A stretch of 64,000 nt of DNA. It comes from Marivita lacus (lineage in GTDB: Bacteria; Pseudomonadota; Alphaproteobacteria; Rhodobacterales; Rhodobacteraceae). How positions within the stretch are numbered: position 1 is the first letter of the stretch; every line of letters starts with the position of its first letter. The stretch lies in assembly GCF_014637725.1 (NCBI RefSeq), contig NZ_BMFC01000003.1:62001-126000 (forward strand). Direction: 5' to 3'. The notes under the pieces were generated by a model. That model was given only the letters and a program-made list of their open reading frames with translations. It did not search any database and was not told the origin of the DNA. Below are positions 17,132-25,998 of the stretch, piece after piece. A program made the position numbers and the translations under genes.

Positions 17132-17814
17132 GACTTGCCTCCCCCGACCTGCCGCGCGGGTCCGCTGTGCAGGATGCGCGCCCGGATTTGCCCAACCGCT
17201 TCAACTGTGCCGTCGATGATCGGGACCGGGCAGAGCGGCGCGATCCGCGCGGCAAGGCCCGCCAGCGGGCCACCCCCCATGACGATGCAGGCCGCCCCGT
17301 CCGTGACGCAGGCGTGGCACAGGTCGAGCAGAGACGCGAAGCGGTCGTCGGCTACATGGGCCGGATCGCCCAGCAGCGGTTCGGGATAGGCGGCAACCCG
17401 CATCAGGTGATCGCCAACACCATGCTCGAAGGCCTTGTCCCGCAGCGGTGGTGCAACTTCGGGCGCAAAGGTCACGATGGCAAAGGGGCCACCGACACGG
17501 CGCACGGTCTCGAACGCCGCTTCGGCAATGCCGATCACCGGAATGTCGGGCCAGAGCGCACGCACCTCGGGTGACCCGGTGTCCCCGAACGAGGCCAGAA
17601 CGATCCCGTCGGGCAGATGGTCCTGTGCCCGGATGGTCTCGATCACGCCGCGCGTGGCCTCAGCCCCGTCCTCGGGCGTGACAATCAGTTGCGGGCCAAA
17701 CGCCGCCGAAAGGGTTGTGACATGCTCACCCACACGTGCCGCACTCTGCGCGGCTTGCGCGATCCGGTCTGTGATGCCCTGCGACGTGTTCGGATTGACG
17801 ACCAGCAGGCGCAT
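17128..17814 (-). CDS. Asp/Glu racemase-fold protein without catalytic cysteines (second copy)
   Basis: 228 residues beginning MRLLVVNPN, like the copy at 7929-8666. The two positions that are catalytic Cys in known family racemases are Ser75 (LASFGDTG) and Gly181 (VMGGGPLAG). It starts at ATG 17814, sharing one base with the stop of the TRAP large permease (TGATG). Its place beside another C-N hydrolase and importer repeats the arrangement of the first copy with a different transporter. This suggests a shared chemistry on two related substrates. Confidence 0.8.
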   Translation of the reverse strand: MRLLVVNPNTSQGITDRIAQAAQSAARVGEHVTTLSAAFGPQLIVTPEDGAEATRGVIETIRAQDHLPDGIVLASFGDTGSPEVRALWPDIPVIGIAEAAFETVRRVGGPFAIVTFAPEVAPPLRDKAFEHGVGDHLMRVAAYPEPLLGDPAHVADDRFASLLDLCHACVTDGAACIVMGGGPLAGLAARIAPLCPVPIIDGTVEAVGQIRARILHSGPARQVGGGKS

Positions 17815-19100
17815 CAGACCAGCACCGAGGGCAGCCAGAGCGAAATCGCCGGGAACAGGTTGACGAGGATCAGCGCGACCAGCATCGCCCCGATGAACGC
17901 GAGCATCGACGGAATGATCTTGGCAATCGAGATCTTGGCGATGGCGCAGGTAATGAGAACCACTGACGCCACCGGCGGGGTCTGTTGCCCGATGCCCAGA
18001 TTGATCGTCAGGATCAGCCCGAAATGCACCCGGTCGATGCCCAACTGGTCCGCCAGCGGCAAAAAGATCGGCACCAGCATCAGGATGGCGGGTGTGCCGT
18101 GAATGATCGTCCCGGCCAACAGGAAGAACACGTTGATCGTCAGCAGCACCACCCAGTAGTTGTCGGAAATGCCCAGAATGGCCTGCGCGATGTCCTGCGG
18201 GATGCGCTGGTTGGTCAGGTACCAGCCCAGCAGGGTCGAGGTCGCCACGATGAACATCAGCATCGCCGAGCGCTTGCCCGCTACCCGCAGCGTGTCGATC
18301 AGCGTGCCCATCTTGACCGTCCGGTAGACAAGCCCCGCCAGCACGATGGACCAGAACGCCGCGATGGCGCCCGCTTCGGTCGCGGTGAAGATGCCGCCGA
18401 GGATGCCGACAAGAATGAGGATCGGCAGGGTCAGCGGGATCGCCGCGTCCTTGCCGGTTTCGGCAACCCGCTTGAGCGAGAACTCACCCTCGGTCGGATA
18501 GCCGCGCTTGACCGAGATGATGTAGGCGGTAGCCATCAGCAGCGCGCAGACCATGATGCCCGGCAGGATGCCCGCCGCGAACAGTTCCGCGATCGAGGCA
18601 TTGGCGACATAGGCATAGAGGATCAGGTTCAGCGAGGGGGGCACGATGATGGCCATCGTGGCTGATGTCGATGTGACCGCCGCCGCGAACGCAGCCGGGT
18701 AGCCGCGCTTGCGCATCTGCGGGATCATCACCGACCCGATGGCGGCCGCGTCCGATGTCGCCGTGCCCGAGATCTCGGAAAAGAACAGCGATGTCAGGAT
18801 GTTGACATGCGCCAACCCGCCCCGGATATGGCCCACGAGCGATGAGGCAAAGGCGATCAGCTTTTCCGCGATCTTGCCCTGGTTCATGATTTCCCCGGCG
18901 ATCATGAACAGCAAGGCGGCCACGAGCAGGTAGTTGTTCGCCCCGCCGAACGGGATCAGCCCGATGATCTGCGGCACCACAGCCGGATCGAGCAGGATCA
19001 TCGTGGCGGCGGTTATCCCAAGCACGAAGGCAATGGGCAGCCCTGCGATCAGCAGCACGAGAAGCAGGATCAGGATCATCCAGCCGGGATCAAGGAACAT
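17814..19100 (-). CDS. TRAP transporter large permease (DctM family)
   Basis: 428 residues and about twelve transmembrane segments. The DctM signature region is visible (GEIMNQGKIAEKLIAFASSL, GGLAHVNILTSLFFSEISG, ATSDAAAIGSVMIPQM) with a proline-rich SLNLILYAY-like loop. It catalyses Na-coupled uptake of a substrate handed over by the DctP protein at 19632-20603. One-base overlap (TGATG) with the small permease gene upstream. Confidence 0.93.
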   Translation of the reverse strand: MFLDPGWMILILLLVLLIAGLPIAFVLGITAATMILLDPAVVPQIIGLIPFGGANNYLLVAALLFMIAGEIMNQGKIAEKLIAFASSLVGHIRGGLAHVNILTSLFFSEISGTATSDAAAIGSVMIPQMRKRGYPAAFAAAVTSTSATMAIIVPPSLNLILYAYVANASIAELFAAGILPGIMVCALLMATAYIISVKRGYPTEGEFSLKRVAETGKDAAIPLTLPILILVGILGGIFTATEAGAIAAFWSIVLAGLVYRTVKMGTLIDTLRVAGKRSAMLMFIVATSTLLGWYLTNQRIPQDIAQAILGISDNYWVVLLTINVFFLLAGTIIHGTPAILMLVPIFLPLADQLGIDRVHFGLILTINLGIGQQTPPVASVVLITCAIAKISIAKIIPSMLAFIGAMLVALILVNLFPAISLWLPSVLV

Positions 19101-19621
19101 CAGGCGTCACTTTCGGGAAGAAGGTCATCAGGCGCGATACGCCCGGTCGCGACGCCCACAAGGCGCACCGCGCAGAAAATCGTGATGAGCACGCCGCCCG
19201 CGGCCATAGAGCCGCGAAACAGCACCATCGGCAGTTCGATCGAAATCAGCGTCCGCGATCCGAAGCTCAGCGCGGCAATGCCGCCATACCACGCCATCAG
19301 CGCGCCGAACGCGCCCATCAGGATCAGGTTCACACAGGTGACGGCTCGCTTCACGCCCATGGGAAACACCCGCAGAACAGCATCAAACCCAAGATGCTCG
19401 TTGGTGCGGGTCAGGTAAGCCGCGCCGATAAAGGTCAGCGCCGCAAGGATATGCGCAGGCAGCTCCTCGCCCCAGGACACGCTGTCGTTCAGAACGAACC
19501 GGGCGAAGACCGCCCAGTTCAACAGGATCAGAAGAAGCCCCGACATGGCAACCACAAGCGCGTCCAGCACGGCTGTTGTCCAGCGGTCGAGCAGGTCGAT
19601 CAGGTGCTCCAGTCGGTCCAT
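19100..19621 (-). CDS. TRAP transporter small permease (DctQ family)
   Basis: 173 residues with four hydrophobic helices and the DctQ-type segment WGEELPAHILAALTFIGAAYL. The start at ATG 19621 is preferred over a frame extending into the dctP gene, because an AAGGT sequence precedes it and it leaves a 10-base gap after dctP. It pairs with the DctM protein in the inner membrane. Confidence 0.88.
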   Translation of the reverse strand: MDRLEHLIDLLDRWTTAVLDALVVAMSGLLLILLNWAVFARFVLNDSVSWGEELPAHILAALTFIGAAYLTRTNEHLGFDAVLRVFPMGVKRAVTCVNLILMGAFGALMAWYGGIAALSFGSRTLISIELPMVLFRGSMAAGGVLITIFCAVRLVGVATGRIAPDDLLPESDA

Positions 19622-19631
19622 CTTGCGTACC

Positions 19632-20603
19632 TTATTCGATGCCAAGGGCGGCTTTGGTCGCGGCGATCATGTCTGCACCGATCACGTCCACGAAGGTCGG
19701 GCTTTCGTAAAGCGGGGCCGCTGCGGCCTGGAAGGCGGCAAAGTCGATCTCGTTCACGGCAATCTTGTCCGACAGCGCGGCGATGGTCTCGGTGTCGGTT
19801 GTCTCGCCCCACTCGAAGCTCCACGGGGCCACGTCCTGTGCGACGCTCATGACCGTGTCTTTCAGCGCGGGATCAAGACCGGCAAGGAAGGTTTCGCTGA
19901 ACACGAGGAAGGTCGGCAGGTAGACGTGGTTGGACAGCGACATGTAGTCCTGCACTTCGTAGAGCTTGGCCGTGTCCACGACGTTGGCGGGGTTTTCCTG
20001 CCCGTCGATGGTGCCCTGATCGAGCGCGGAATAGACCTCGCCAAAGGACAGCGGCGTGGCGTTCGCGCCCAGCGTGTTGAACATCTCGACGCGCTGCTTG
20101 CTGGTGGGGGTGCGGATCTTCAGCCCCTCGAGGTCGGCTGGCACCACGATCGGGCGCACATCGTTGGTGATCTGGCGGAACCCGTTGTCCCACATCGCGG
20201 CAAGCACCATGCCGGTGCCGTCAAACCCTTCGGCCAGCATCTCGCCCGCCGGGCTGGCGGCAAAGGCCTGAACCGCGGCTCGGTCCTCGAAAAGGTAAGG
20301 CAGGTCGAAAATGGCACTGCGGCTGTTGATCTGCGCCACCGCAGAGGCCGACAGCGAGGCCTGATGCGTGCCCAGCGACAGACCCTGAAGCACATCCTCT
20401 TCCTTGCCGAGGGTGCTGCCCATGAAAATCTGAACGTCGATTTCGCCCGGAGCGGCTGCTTCGAGGCGGGTTTCGTATTCCTGCAGGAACACGTGGGCGA
20501 ACGTTCCTTCGGGCAGGGACGAATTGATCTGAAGCACGGTTTGCGCCGAGGCGACAGCGGGCAGGGCGGCGATGGTCGCTGCAAACAGCAGATGTTTGGT
20601 CAT
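19632..20603 (-). CDS. TRAP transporter substrate-binding protein (DctP family)
   Basis: 323 residues with a Sec signal peptide (LLFAATIAALPAVASAQ). DctP features: LGTHQASLSASAVAQINSRS, the arginine-bearing LKIRTPTSKQ segment that in this family contacts the substrate carboxylate, and GEVYSALDQGTIDGQENP. The ligand is therefore probably a carboxylate-bearing compound. First structural gene after the 193-base regulatory gap containing two RpiR-like inverted repeats. Confidence 0.92.
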   Translation of the reverse strand: MTKHLLFAATIAALPAVASAQTVLQINSSLPEGTFAHVFLQEYETRLEAAAPGEIDVQIFMGSTLGKEEDVLQGLSLGTHQASLSASAVAQINSRSAIFDLPYLFEDRAAVQAFAASPAGEMLAEGFDGTGMVLAAMWDNGFRQITNDVRPIVVPADLEGLKIRTPTSKQRVEMFNTLGANATPLSFGEVYSALDQGTIDGQENPANVVDTAKLYEVQDYMSLSNHVYLPTFLVFSETFLAGLDPALKDTVMSVAQDVAPWSFEWGETTDTETIAALSDKIAVNEIDFAAFQAAAAPLYESPTFVDVIGADMIAATKAALGIE

Positions 20604-20649
20604 GGTCCGATTCTCCTAACTAAAGACATGGTGGAAACTTGCTGATCGT

Positions 20650-20694
20650 GAAAATGATTTTTCTCAGTTATCGCATACAAGAAATAATGTTTTC
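20650..20694. promoter_or_regulatory. Paired GAAA-N6-TTTC sites, candidate RpiR operators
   Basis: Two related inverted repeats, GAAAATGATTTTTC (20650-20663) and GAAATAATGTTTTC (20681-20694), start 31 bases apart (about three helical turns) just upstream of the TRAP operon and downstream of the RpiR-family gene. MurR/RpiR regulators often bind GAAA/TTTC-type palindromes. This local AT-rich patch stands out from the GC-rich surroundings. Confidence 0.6.
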
Positions 20695-20796
20695 TCGCAT
20701 GCGCAAGGGAATTCGCCTGCTATTGCCTGAAATTTAGGCAACGATCCGGGTACTCCGTGTGCAAATTGCCCGGTGATGAATCGCTGATCTGACGGG

Positions 20797-21642
20797 TTAC
20801 AGCTCGGACAGCCGGTCGTGCATGTCTTCGATATCGCCCATCCGCTGCCGCCCGAACGACCCCGACATCTCCAAGGTGCGCGCGGCGATCAGGTTGCAGA
20901 CGGCCATCACGCTCACATGGTTCAGAAGCGGTCCCGACGATGTCGTGTCGCAGGTGATGTGCCAGCGGGCGGGCAGGGCCTCCATCGATTGCACATCGCC
21001 GATCAACGCCACCTGTGCGCCCGACTCGACCGCCGTGTCCGCCAGCGACCAGGCCAGCTTGGGGTTGCGCCGCAGCAACAGGATCACGGCGACGTCCTCG
21101 GGTTCGAAGGTCGCCGCGGATTCGGCCAGCGTTTCTCCCGGATGGGGCAGGACCGACACGTTGGGCACCACCTGCTTGATCTGCCAGCCAAGATAGCTGG
21201 CCAGCGGATAGCCCGCGCGAAACCCCGCGATCCAGACGCGCCGCGCGCTGTGCAGCGCATGGGCCAGCGCGTCGATCTCGTCGGGCGCGAACCCGGCATA
21301 GGTGGCATCGAGGTTCAGGCGCGATTGCTCGGAATGGCGTGCTGCCGTGCTGATCGTGTCGTCCGGCCCGGTGCCGAACCGCAGCAACGCAGAGCCGGTG
21401 CGCCCTTCGTCCCGCACCGCCTTGCGCGCCTCGTCAAAAGACGCATAGCCCAGCTTGCGCACGAAACGCGACACCGTGGCGTTGGACACATCGGCCAGTG
21501 CTGCAATCTCGGACGCGGAATACCCGGCCATGTCGCCGGGAAAATCCAGCACCGCTTCGGCCAGTCGGCGTTCGGTCGGGTGCAGATCGGGCAGGATGGC
21601 CCGGACGCGGGACATGAAGGTTCTGGCAGGGCGCTGTTTCAT
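20797..21642 (-). CDS. MurR/RpiR-family regulator with SIS domain
   Basis: 281 residues. The N-terminal HTH_6-type domain has ASEIAALADVSNATVSRFVRKLGYASFDEARK. The C-terminal half is a SIS sugar-isomerase-like ligand domain (RRVWIAGFRAGYPLASYLGWQIKQ, EDVAVILLLRR). It lies directly upstream of, and in the same direction as, the TRAP-racemase-amidohydrolase genes and is the best candidate for their control through the repeats at 20650-20694. RpiR proteins usually sense phosphosugars, but in alphaproteobacteria several sit beside non-sugar catabolic genes. Confidence 0.87.
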   Translation of the reverse strand: MKQRPARTFMSRVRAILPDLHPTERRLAEAVLDFPGDMAGYSASEIAALADVSNATVSRFVRKLGYASFDEARKAVRDEGRTGSALLRFGTGPDDTISTAARHSEQSRLNLDATYAGFAPDEIDALAHALHSARRVWIAGFRAGYPLASYLGWQIKQVVPNVSVLPHPGETLAESAATFEPEDVAVILLLRRNPKLAWSLADTAVESGAQVALIGDVQSMEALPARWHITCDTTSSGPLLNHVSVMAVCNLIAARTLEMSGSFGRQRMGDIEDMHDRLSEL

Positions 21643-21712
21643 CCCTGCAAAGTGCTTTTCTTGAAGCCAGAGGTAAAGTGCGTTCTTCGGCAGATCGCCC
21701 GGCGGGAAAAGC

Positions 21713-22636
21713 CTAGTTTATGAGGTCGCCCGCCGACACCGCCTCGATCACCAGCGCGCCGCGATGCGACACCACCCGCGCCGCAAGCCGTGCAGCCCTC
21801 TCGACCGCCTGATCCAGCGATGTGCCGATGATGCGGCTGGCCAGAAACCCCGCGTTGAATGAATCCCCGGCAGCGGTGGTGTCCACCGCGTCCGTCACCG
21901 GCTCGGGATGGTGGCGACTGGTCCTGCCCCCGTGCAGCATCACGATCTCGCCGGGCCCGTTCTTGACCACAACAGTCTGTGCGCCTGCATGCGCATAGCG
22001 TTCCGCCGTGTCCAGCGGTGTCGCGTCGCCGAACCACGTCGCCTCGTCCTCGTGCGAGGGCAGGACGATGTCGCTCAGGCGCGCGGCCTGCATGATCGCG
22101 TCGGTCATGGTGCTCGCATCTGGCCACAGCTTGGGGCGCAGGTTGGGATCGAACACCACCGCGCCGCCTGCGCTGCGGAACTGCTCCAACGCACCCAGGA
22201 GCGTGACGCGATCCGCGTCGGGCAGGATCGCCAGCGTGATCCCCGAGACGTAGGCAATGTCAGCCCCGCGCAGCGCAGTGTCGATGTCCTGACCCGACTG
22301 CGCCAAAGTGCGGGCGGCACTTTGACTGCGCCAATAGCTGAAGCTGCGTTCACCGTCCTGCAACTGGATCATGTACAGCCCCGGCGTCCGGTCGGCCCGG
22401 CGCAGGATCGACGCAGTGCCGATGGTTTCGCGGTCCAGATAGGCCAGCATCTGGTCCGACACGGCATCGGTGCCGACGGCGGTGAAATAATCGACCTGCG
22501 CGCGGTCTTTCAGCAGCTTGGCCAGATACCAAGCGGTGTTCAATGTGTCGCCTGCAAACCCCATGCGATAGGTGCCGGCCTCCGCAAGCGGGGCCATCTC
22601 GACCATGCATTCCCCGATCGCGACGATCCGCGTCAC
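21713..22636 (-). CDS. kdgK: 2-keto-3-deoxygluconate kinase (PfkB family)
   Basis: 307 residues; ribokinase/PfkB sugar kinase. The N-terminal GECMVEM, the FDPNLRPKLW motif characteristic of KDG kinases, and the C-terminal DTTAAGDSFNAGFLA with the catalytic Asp and anion hole are clear. It phosphorylates KDG to KDPG, the shared product of both hexuronate branches encoded to the right. The gene starts with GTG at 22636, overlapping the stop of the regulator gene as GTGA. No KDPG aldolase gene is in the window. Confidence 0.92.
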   Translation of the reverse strand: MTRIVAIGECMVEMAPLAEAGTYRMGFAGDTLNTAWYLAKLLKDRAQVDYFTAVGTDAVSDQMLAYLDRETIGTASILRRADRTPGLYMIQLQDGERSFSYWRSQSAARTLAQSGQDIDTALRGADIAYVSGITLAILPDADRVTLLGALEQFRSAGGAVVFDPNLRPKLWPDASTMTDAIMQAARLSDIVLPSHEDEATWFGDATPLDTAERYAHAGAQTVVVKNGPGEIVMLHGGRTSRHHPEPVTDAVDTTAAGDSFNAGFLASRIIGTSLDQAVERAARLAARVVSHRGALVIEAVSAGDLIN

Positions 22637-23358
22637 CGGGGGCTGTCCGTGAACCAGTTGTGATTGACCGCCTTGATCTCTTCGATCTGCACGAGGATTC
22701 GCGACAGGTGTTTGTCGATGGCATCGGCGGCGGCGTCCGCATCGCGCGACGATATCGCGTCGAGGATCGCGATATGTTCCCCGAGCGCGTGGTTCTGCGT
22801 GGAGGTGTCGAGGGTCAGCATGCGCACGCGGTCCATGTGGCCCTTGTTCTCGCTGATCACGTCCCAGACATAATCCACACCCGACTGCACGCAGATCTCG
22901 CGGTGGAACGCATCGTCGAGCGCATGGAACCTGGTTCGGTTGTTGTCGGAAATCGCGGCTTTCTGCTGCTCGATCAGCGCGGACAGGGCGCGCAGCCCGT
23001 CATCCGTGATGACCCCGCAGGCGGTGCGCCCCGTGTGGATCTCCAGCGCCAGACGAATGAACCGCGCGCGCATGACCGCCTCTTCGGAGATCAGGCTGAC
23101 CATCGTGCCGCTCTGCGGGCGGATCTGCAGGAACCCCAGATTGGCCAGCCGCTTGAACGCCTCGCGCACGGGCTGGCGGGACACGCCCATTTTCGCCGCG
23201 ACCTCGGCTTCCGATATCTTGGTCTCGGGCGGCAGTTCGAGCGACAGGATGCGGTCGTGCAGAACCTTGAACACCTGATCCGCGATGGTCGGTTGGAACT
23301 GTTGCCGAAGTTGCGGCAGCGGCAGGGGAGCCGATTTTTTCTGGGCGGACATGTCCAC
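22633..23358 (-). CDS. GntR-family regulator of uronate genes, FCD domain
   Basis: 241 residues. The winged helix is seen in AEVAAKMGVSRQPVREAFKRLANLGFLQI and the FCD domain in the remainder (FHREICVQSGVDYVWDVI, HIAILDAISSRD). A GTG start at 23358 has GAGGAAGG eight bases upstream; an ATG two codons later is an alternative. It is divergent from uxaC, with two identical 15-bp sites in the gap, so it probably represses both directions and responds to a uronate intermediate (UxuR/ExuR-like role, inferred). Confidence 0.87.
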   Translation of the reverse strand: MDMSAQKKSAPLPLPQLRQQFQPTIADQVFKVLHDRILSLELPPETKISEAEVAAKMGVSRQPVREAFKRLANLGFLQIRPQSGTMVSLISEEAVMRARFIRLALEIHTGRTACGVITDDGLRALSALIEQQKAAISDNNRTRFHALDDAFHREICVQSGVDYVWDVISENKGHMDRVRMLTLDTSTQNHALGEHIAILDAISSRDADAAADAIDKHLSRILVQIEEIKAVNHNWFTDSPR

Positions 23359-23422
23359 GGTCTGGGCCTTCCTCTGCGCATCACCTGTTCCGCATCATAG
23401 CACAAATCGCGCAGGGATTTGC

Positions 23423-23471
23423 AACTAGGATATTAGTTGACGTGTCAGAATTGCTTAACTAGGATATTAGT
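23423..23471. promoter_or_regulatory. Two identical 15-bp operator-like repeats in the gntR-uxaC gap
   Basis: AACTAGGATATTAGT occurs exactly at 23423-23437 and again at 23457-23471, 34 bases apart. The first copy is the core of an 18-bp inverted repeat (CAACTA-N6-TAGTTG); the second keeps the inner ACTA/TAGT arms. Position between divergent uronate genes and the palindromic form fit binding of the adjacent FCD-type GntR protein. Confidence 0.75.
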
Positions 23472-23519
23472 CATTAGCGGAGTCGGCTTGCCAAACCCGC
23501 TGAGACCAAGGGGGGATGA

Positions 23520-24926
23520 ATGGCACTACTGGATGACAACCGGCTCTTTGCGCCCGATCCCGGTCTGCGGACCCTGGCACGCGCGCTTTACGACACGGTG
23601 CGCGATCTGCCGATCATCAGCCCGCATGGCCATACCGACCCGCAATGGTATGCCGAGAACGCGCCGTTCCCCGATCCCGCGCGTCTGTTCGTGACGCCCG
23701 ACCACTACGTCTTCCGTATGCTGCATTCGCAGGGCATCGCGCTCGAAGCGCTCGGTGTGCCACGCGCCGATGGGGGAGAGACCGAACAGGACCCGCGCAA
23801 GATCTGGCGTTTGTTCGCGTCGAATTATCACCTGTTCCGGGGTACCCCCTCGCGGATCTGGGTCGATCACGCGTTGCAAGAGGTTTTCGGCATCACGGAG
23901 CGTCTGACCGCCGCCAGCGCCGATGCGATCTACGACCAGATCAACGATTGTCTGAAACAGGACGCGTTCCGCCCCCGCGCATTGTTCGAGCGGTTCAATA
24001 TCGAGGCGATCTCGACCACCGAAAGCGCCATCGATGATCTCAAATGGCACCGGATGATCCGCGACAGCGGCTGGACCGGCAAGGTCGTCACGGCCTACCG
24101 CCCCGATGCCGTGGTCGATCCCGAATTTCCGGGCTTTGCCGCCAATGTCGAAAAGATGGGCGAGATGGCCGCAGAGGATGCCACGACGTGGCAGGGCTAT
24201 CTGGCCGCGCATCGCAACCGGCGGGCCTATTTCATGGAATTCGGCGCCACCTCGTCGGATCATGGCCATCCCACTGCGCGCACTGAAGACCTGCCGCAGG
24301 ACGTGGCGGCGGCGCTGTTCGACAAGGCCTTGCGCGGTGCCTGCACCGATGACGAGGCGGATGCCTTTCGCGGGCACATGCTGACCGAGATGGCCCGCAT
24401 GAGCCTTGACGACGGGCTTGTGTTGCAAATCCATCCCGGCGCCGCGCGCAACCATTCCGACGCAATCATGGCGCGGTTCGGACGCGACAAGGGATACGAC
24501 ATTCCCACGCGTACCGATTACGTGCATGCGCTGCGTCCGTTGCTGAACGCGGTGGGCGAACGCCCGGATCTTACGATCATCCTCTTCACGCTGGACGAGA
24601 CTTCTTATGCACGCGAATTGGCACCCCTTGCGGGTGTCTACCCGGCGCTGAAACTGGGGCCGCCCTGGTGGTTCCATGACAGCTACGAAGGCATGATGCG
24701 GTTCCGCGAAATGGCGACCGAAACCGCTGGGTTCTACAACACGGTCGGGTTCAACGACGACACCCGTGCCTTCTGCTCCATCCCCGCGCGTCACGACGTG
24801 GCGCGGCGGGTCGATTGCGCGTTCCTTGCCAACCTGATCGCCACGGGTCGGCTGGCAGAGGACGAAGCATTCGAGGTCGCAACCGACCTCGCATACCGGC
24901 TTGCAAAGCAGGCTTACCGGCTCTGA
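23520..24926 (+). CDS. uxaC: Uronate isomerase
   Basis: 468 residues, full family length. It interconverts D-glucuronate and D-fructuronate, and D-galacturonate and D-tagaturonate, in the cytoplasm. It belongs to the amidohydrolase fold: metal site [10 protein letters not shown] near residue 35, [14 protein letters not shown], and the conserved [13 protein letters not shown] and GFNDDTRAF segments. The start has a GGGGGA sequence just before it. First gene of a long rightward uronate cluster. Confidence 0.95.
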   Translation: MALLDDNRLFAPDPGLRTLARALYDTVRDLPIISPHGHTDPQWYAENAPFPDPARLFVTPDHYVFRMLHSQGIALEALGVPRADGGETEQDPRKIWRLFASNYHLFRGTPSRIWVDHALQEVFGITERLTAASADAIYDQINDCLKQDAFRPRALFERFNIEAISTTESAIDDLKWHRMIRDSGWTGKVVTAYRPDAVVDPEFPGFAANVEKMGEMAAEDATTWQGYLAAHRNRRAYFMEFGATSSDHGHPTARTEDLPQDVAAALFDKALRGACTDDEADAFRGHMLTEMARMSLDDGLVLQIHPGAARNHSDAIMARFGRDKGYDIPTRTDYVHALRPLLNAVGERPDLTIILFTLDETSYARELAPLAGVYPALKLGPPWWFHDSYEGMMRFREMATETAGFYNTVGFNDDTRAFCSIPARHDVARRVDCAFLANLIATGRLAEDEAFEVATDLAYRLAKQAYRL

Positions 24927-24949
24927 GAGCCATTTTCTGGGAGGAAACC

Positions 24950-25930
24950 ATGAATTACGTCAAAACACTCGGAGCGACCTTGCTGGCAAGCGTCGCTTTC
25001 ATATCGGCCGTGTCGGCCTGCGAAGTGACGCTCCGGTCGTCGGACACCCATCCCGAGGGCTACCCGACCGTTGTCGCAGTCCAGAAGATGGGCGAGATGC
25101 TGGAAGAGCGCACAGACGGGCGTCTTTGCATCGAAGTGTTCCATTCGGCCCAGCTGGGGCAGGAAAAAGATACCATCGAACAGACCCAGTTCGGCGTCAT
25201 CGACATGAACCGCGTCTCGCTTGGACCGTTCAACAACATCATCGAAAAAACCCAGGTGCCGTCGCTGCCGTTCATCTTCCGCTCGGTCGACCACATGCAC
25301 AAGGTCATGGACGGCCCTGTCGGTCAGCAGATCCTTGATGCGTTCAGCGATCATGACCTTGTCGGTCTGGCCTTCTACGATGGCGGCTCGCGCAGCTTCT
25401 ACAACTCGCAGAAACCGATCCGGTCGATCGAGGATCTGGCGGGCATGAAGTTCCGCGTGATGCAGTCGGACATCTTTGTCGACATGGTCTCTGCTCTGGG
25501 CGCGAACGCCACCCCGATGCCTTACGGAGAGGTCTATTCCTCGATCCAGACCGGCGTCATCGACGGGGCCGAGAACAACTGGCCGTCTTATGACAGCTCG
25601 GGCCATTTCGAGGTTGCTGGCTACTACACGCTGAACGAGCACCTGATCGTGCCCGAGGTTCTGGTCATGGCGAAAGCCAGCTTTGACAAGCTGTCGCCCG
25701 AGGATCAGGACATCGTCCGTCAGGCGGCCCGCGACTCCGTTTCAGTCATGCGCGAGTTGTGGCAGGAGCGTGAAAAAGTGTCCGAAGATCGCGTGCGCGC
25801 GGCGGGTGTCGAGATCATCACCGATATCGACAAGACCCCGTTCATCGAAGCCATGGTGCCGGTCTACCAGAAATACGTGACCTCGCCCAAGCTTCAGCAG
25901 ATGGTCGCGGACATTCAGGCAACTGAATAA
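24950..25930 (+). CDS. TRAP transporter substrate-binding protein (DctP family), probably uronate-specific
   Basis: 326 residues from ATG 24950, which has a GGGAGGAAA ribosome site. Signal peptide: [14 protein letters not shown]. DctP landmarks are [20 protein letters not shown] (with the ligand Arg) and [20 protein letters not shown]. Gene context (uxaC, kdgF, kduI, uxuAB) makes glucuronate, galacturonate or an unsaturated uronate the likely ligand. A strong stem-loop follows the stop codon. Confidence 0.92.
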   Translation: MNYVKTLGATLLASVAFISAVSACEVTLRSSDTHPEGYPTVVAVQKMGEMLEERTDGRLCIEVFHSAQLGQEKDTIEQTQFGVIDMNRVSLGPFNNIIEKTQVPSLPFIFRSVDHMHKVMDGPVGQQILDAFSDHDLVGLAFYDGGSRSFYNSQKPIRSIEDLAGMKFRVMQSDIFVDMVSALGANATPMPYGEVYSSIQTGVIDGAENNWPSYDSSGHFEVAGYYTLNEHLIVPEVLVMAKASFDKLSPEDQDIVRQAARDSVSVMRELWQEREKVSEDRVRAAGVEIITDIDKTPFIEAMVPVYQKYVTSPKLQQMVADIQATE

Positions 25931-25940
25931 TCCCATCTCT

Positions 25941-25969
25941 CCGCCCCACGGCGCACAGTCGTGGGGCGG
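25941..25969 (+). repeat. Intercistronic stem-loop between dctP and dctQ
   Basis: A perfect 10-bp GC-rich stem (CCGCCCCACG / CGTGGGGCGG) with a 9-base loop lies 10 bases after the dctP stop. There is no T-run after it, so it is more likely an mRNA-stabilising or processing element that raises binding-protein levels over the membrane subunits than a full terminator. Confidence 0.6.
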
Positions 25970-25998
25970 GCACTCTTCCAAGGATGGGCAGGCCTGAC

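Noticed and set aside
15128-17389. 753-residue plus-strand frame
   Set aside because: It covers the GntR start, the amidohydrolase and the racemase-fold gene in antisense and has no recognisable domain.
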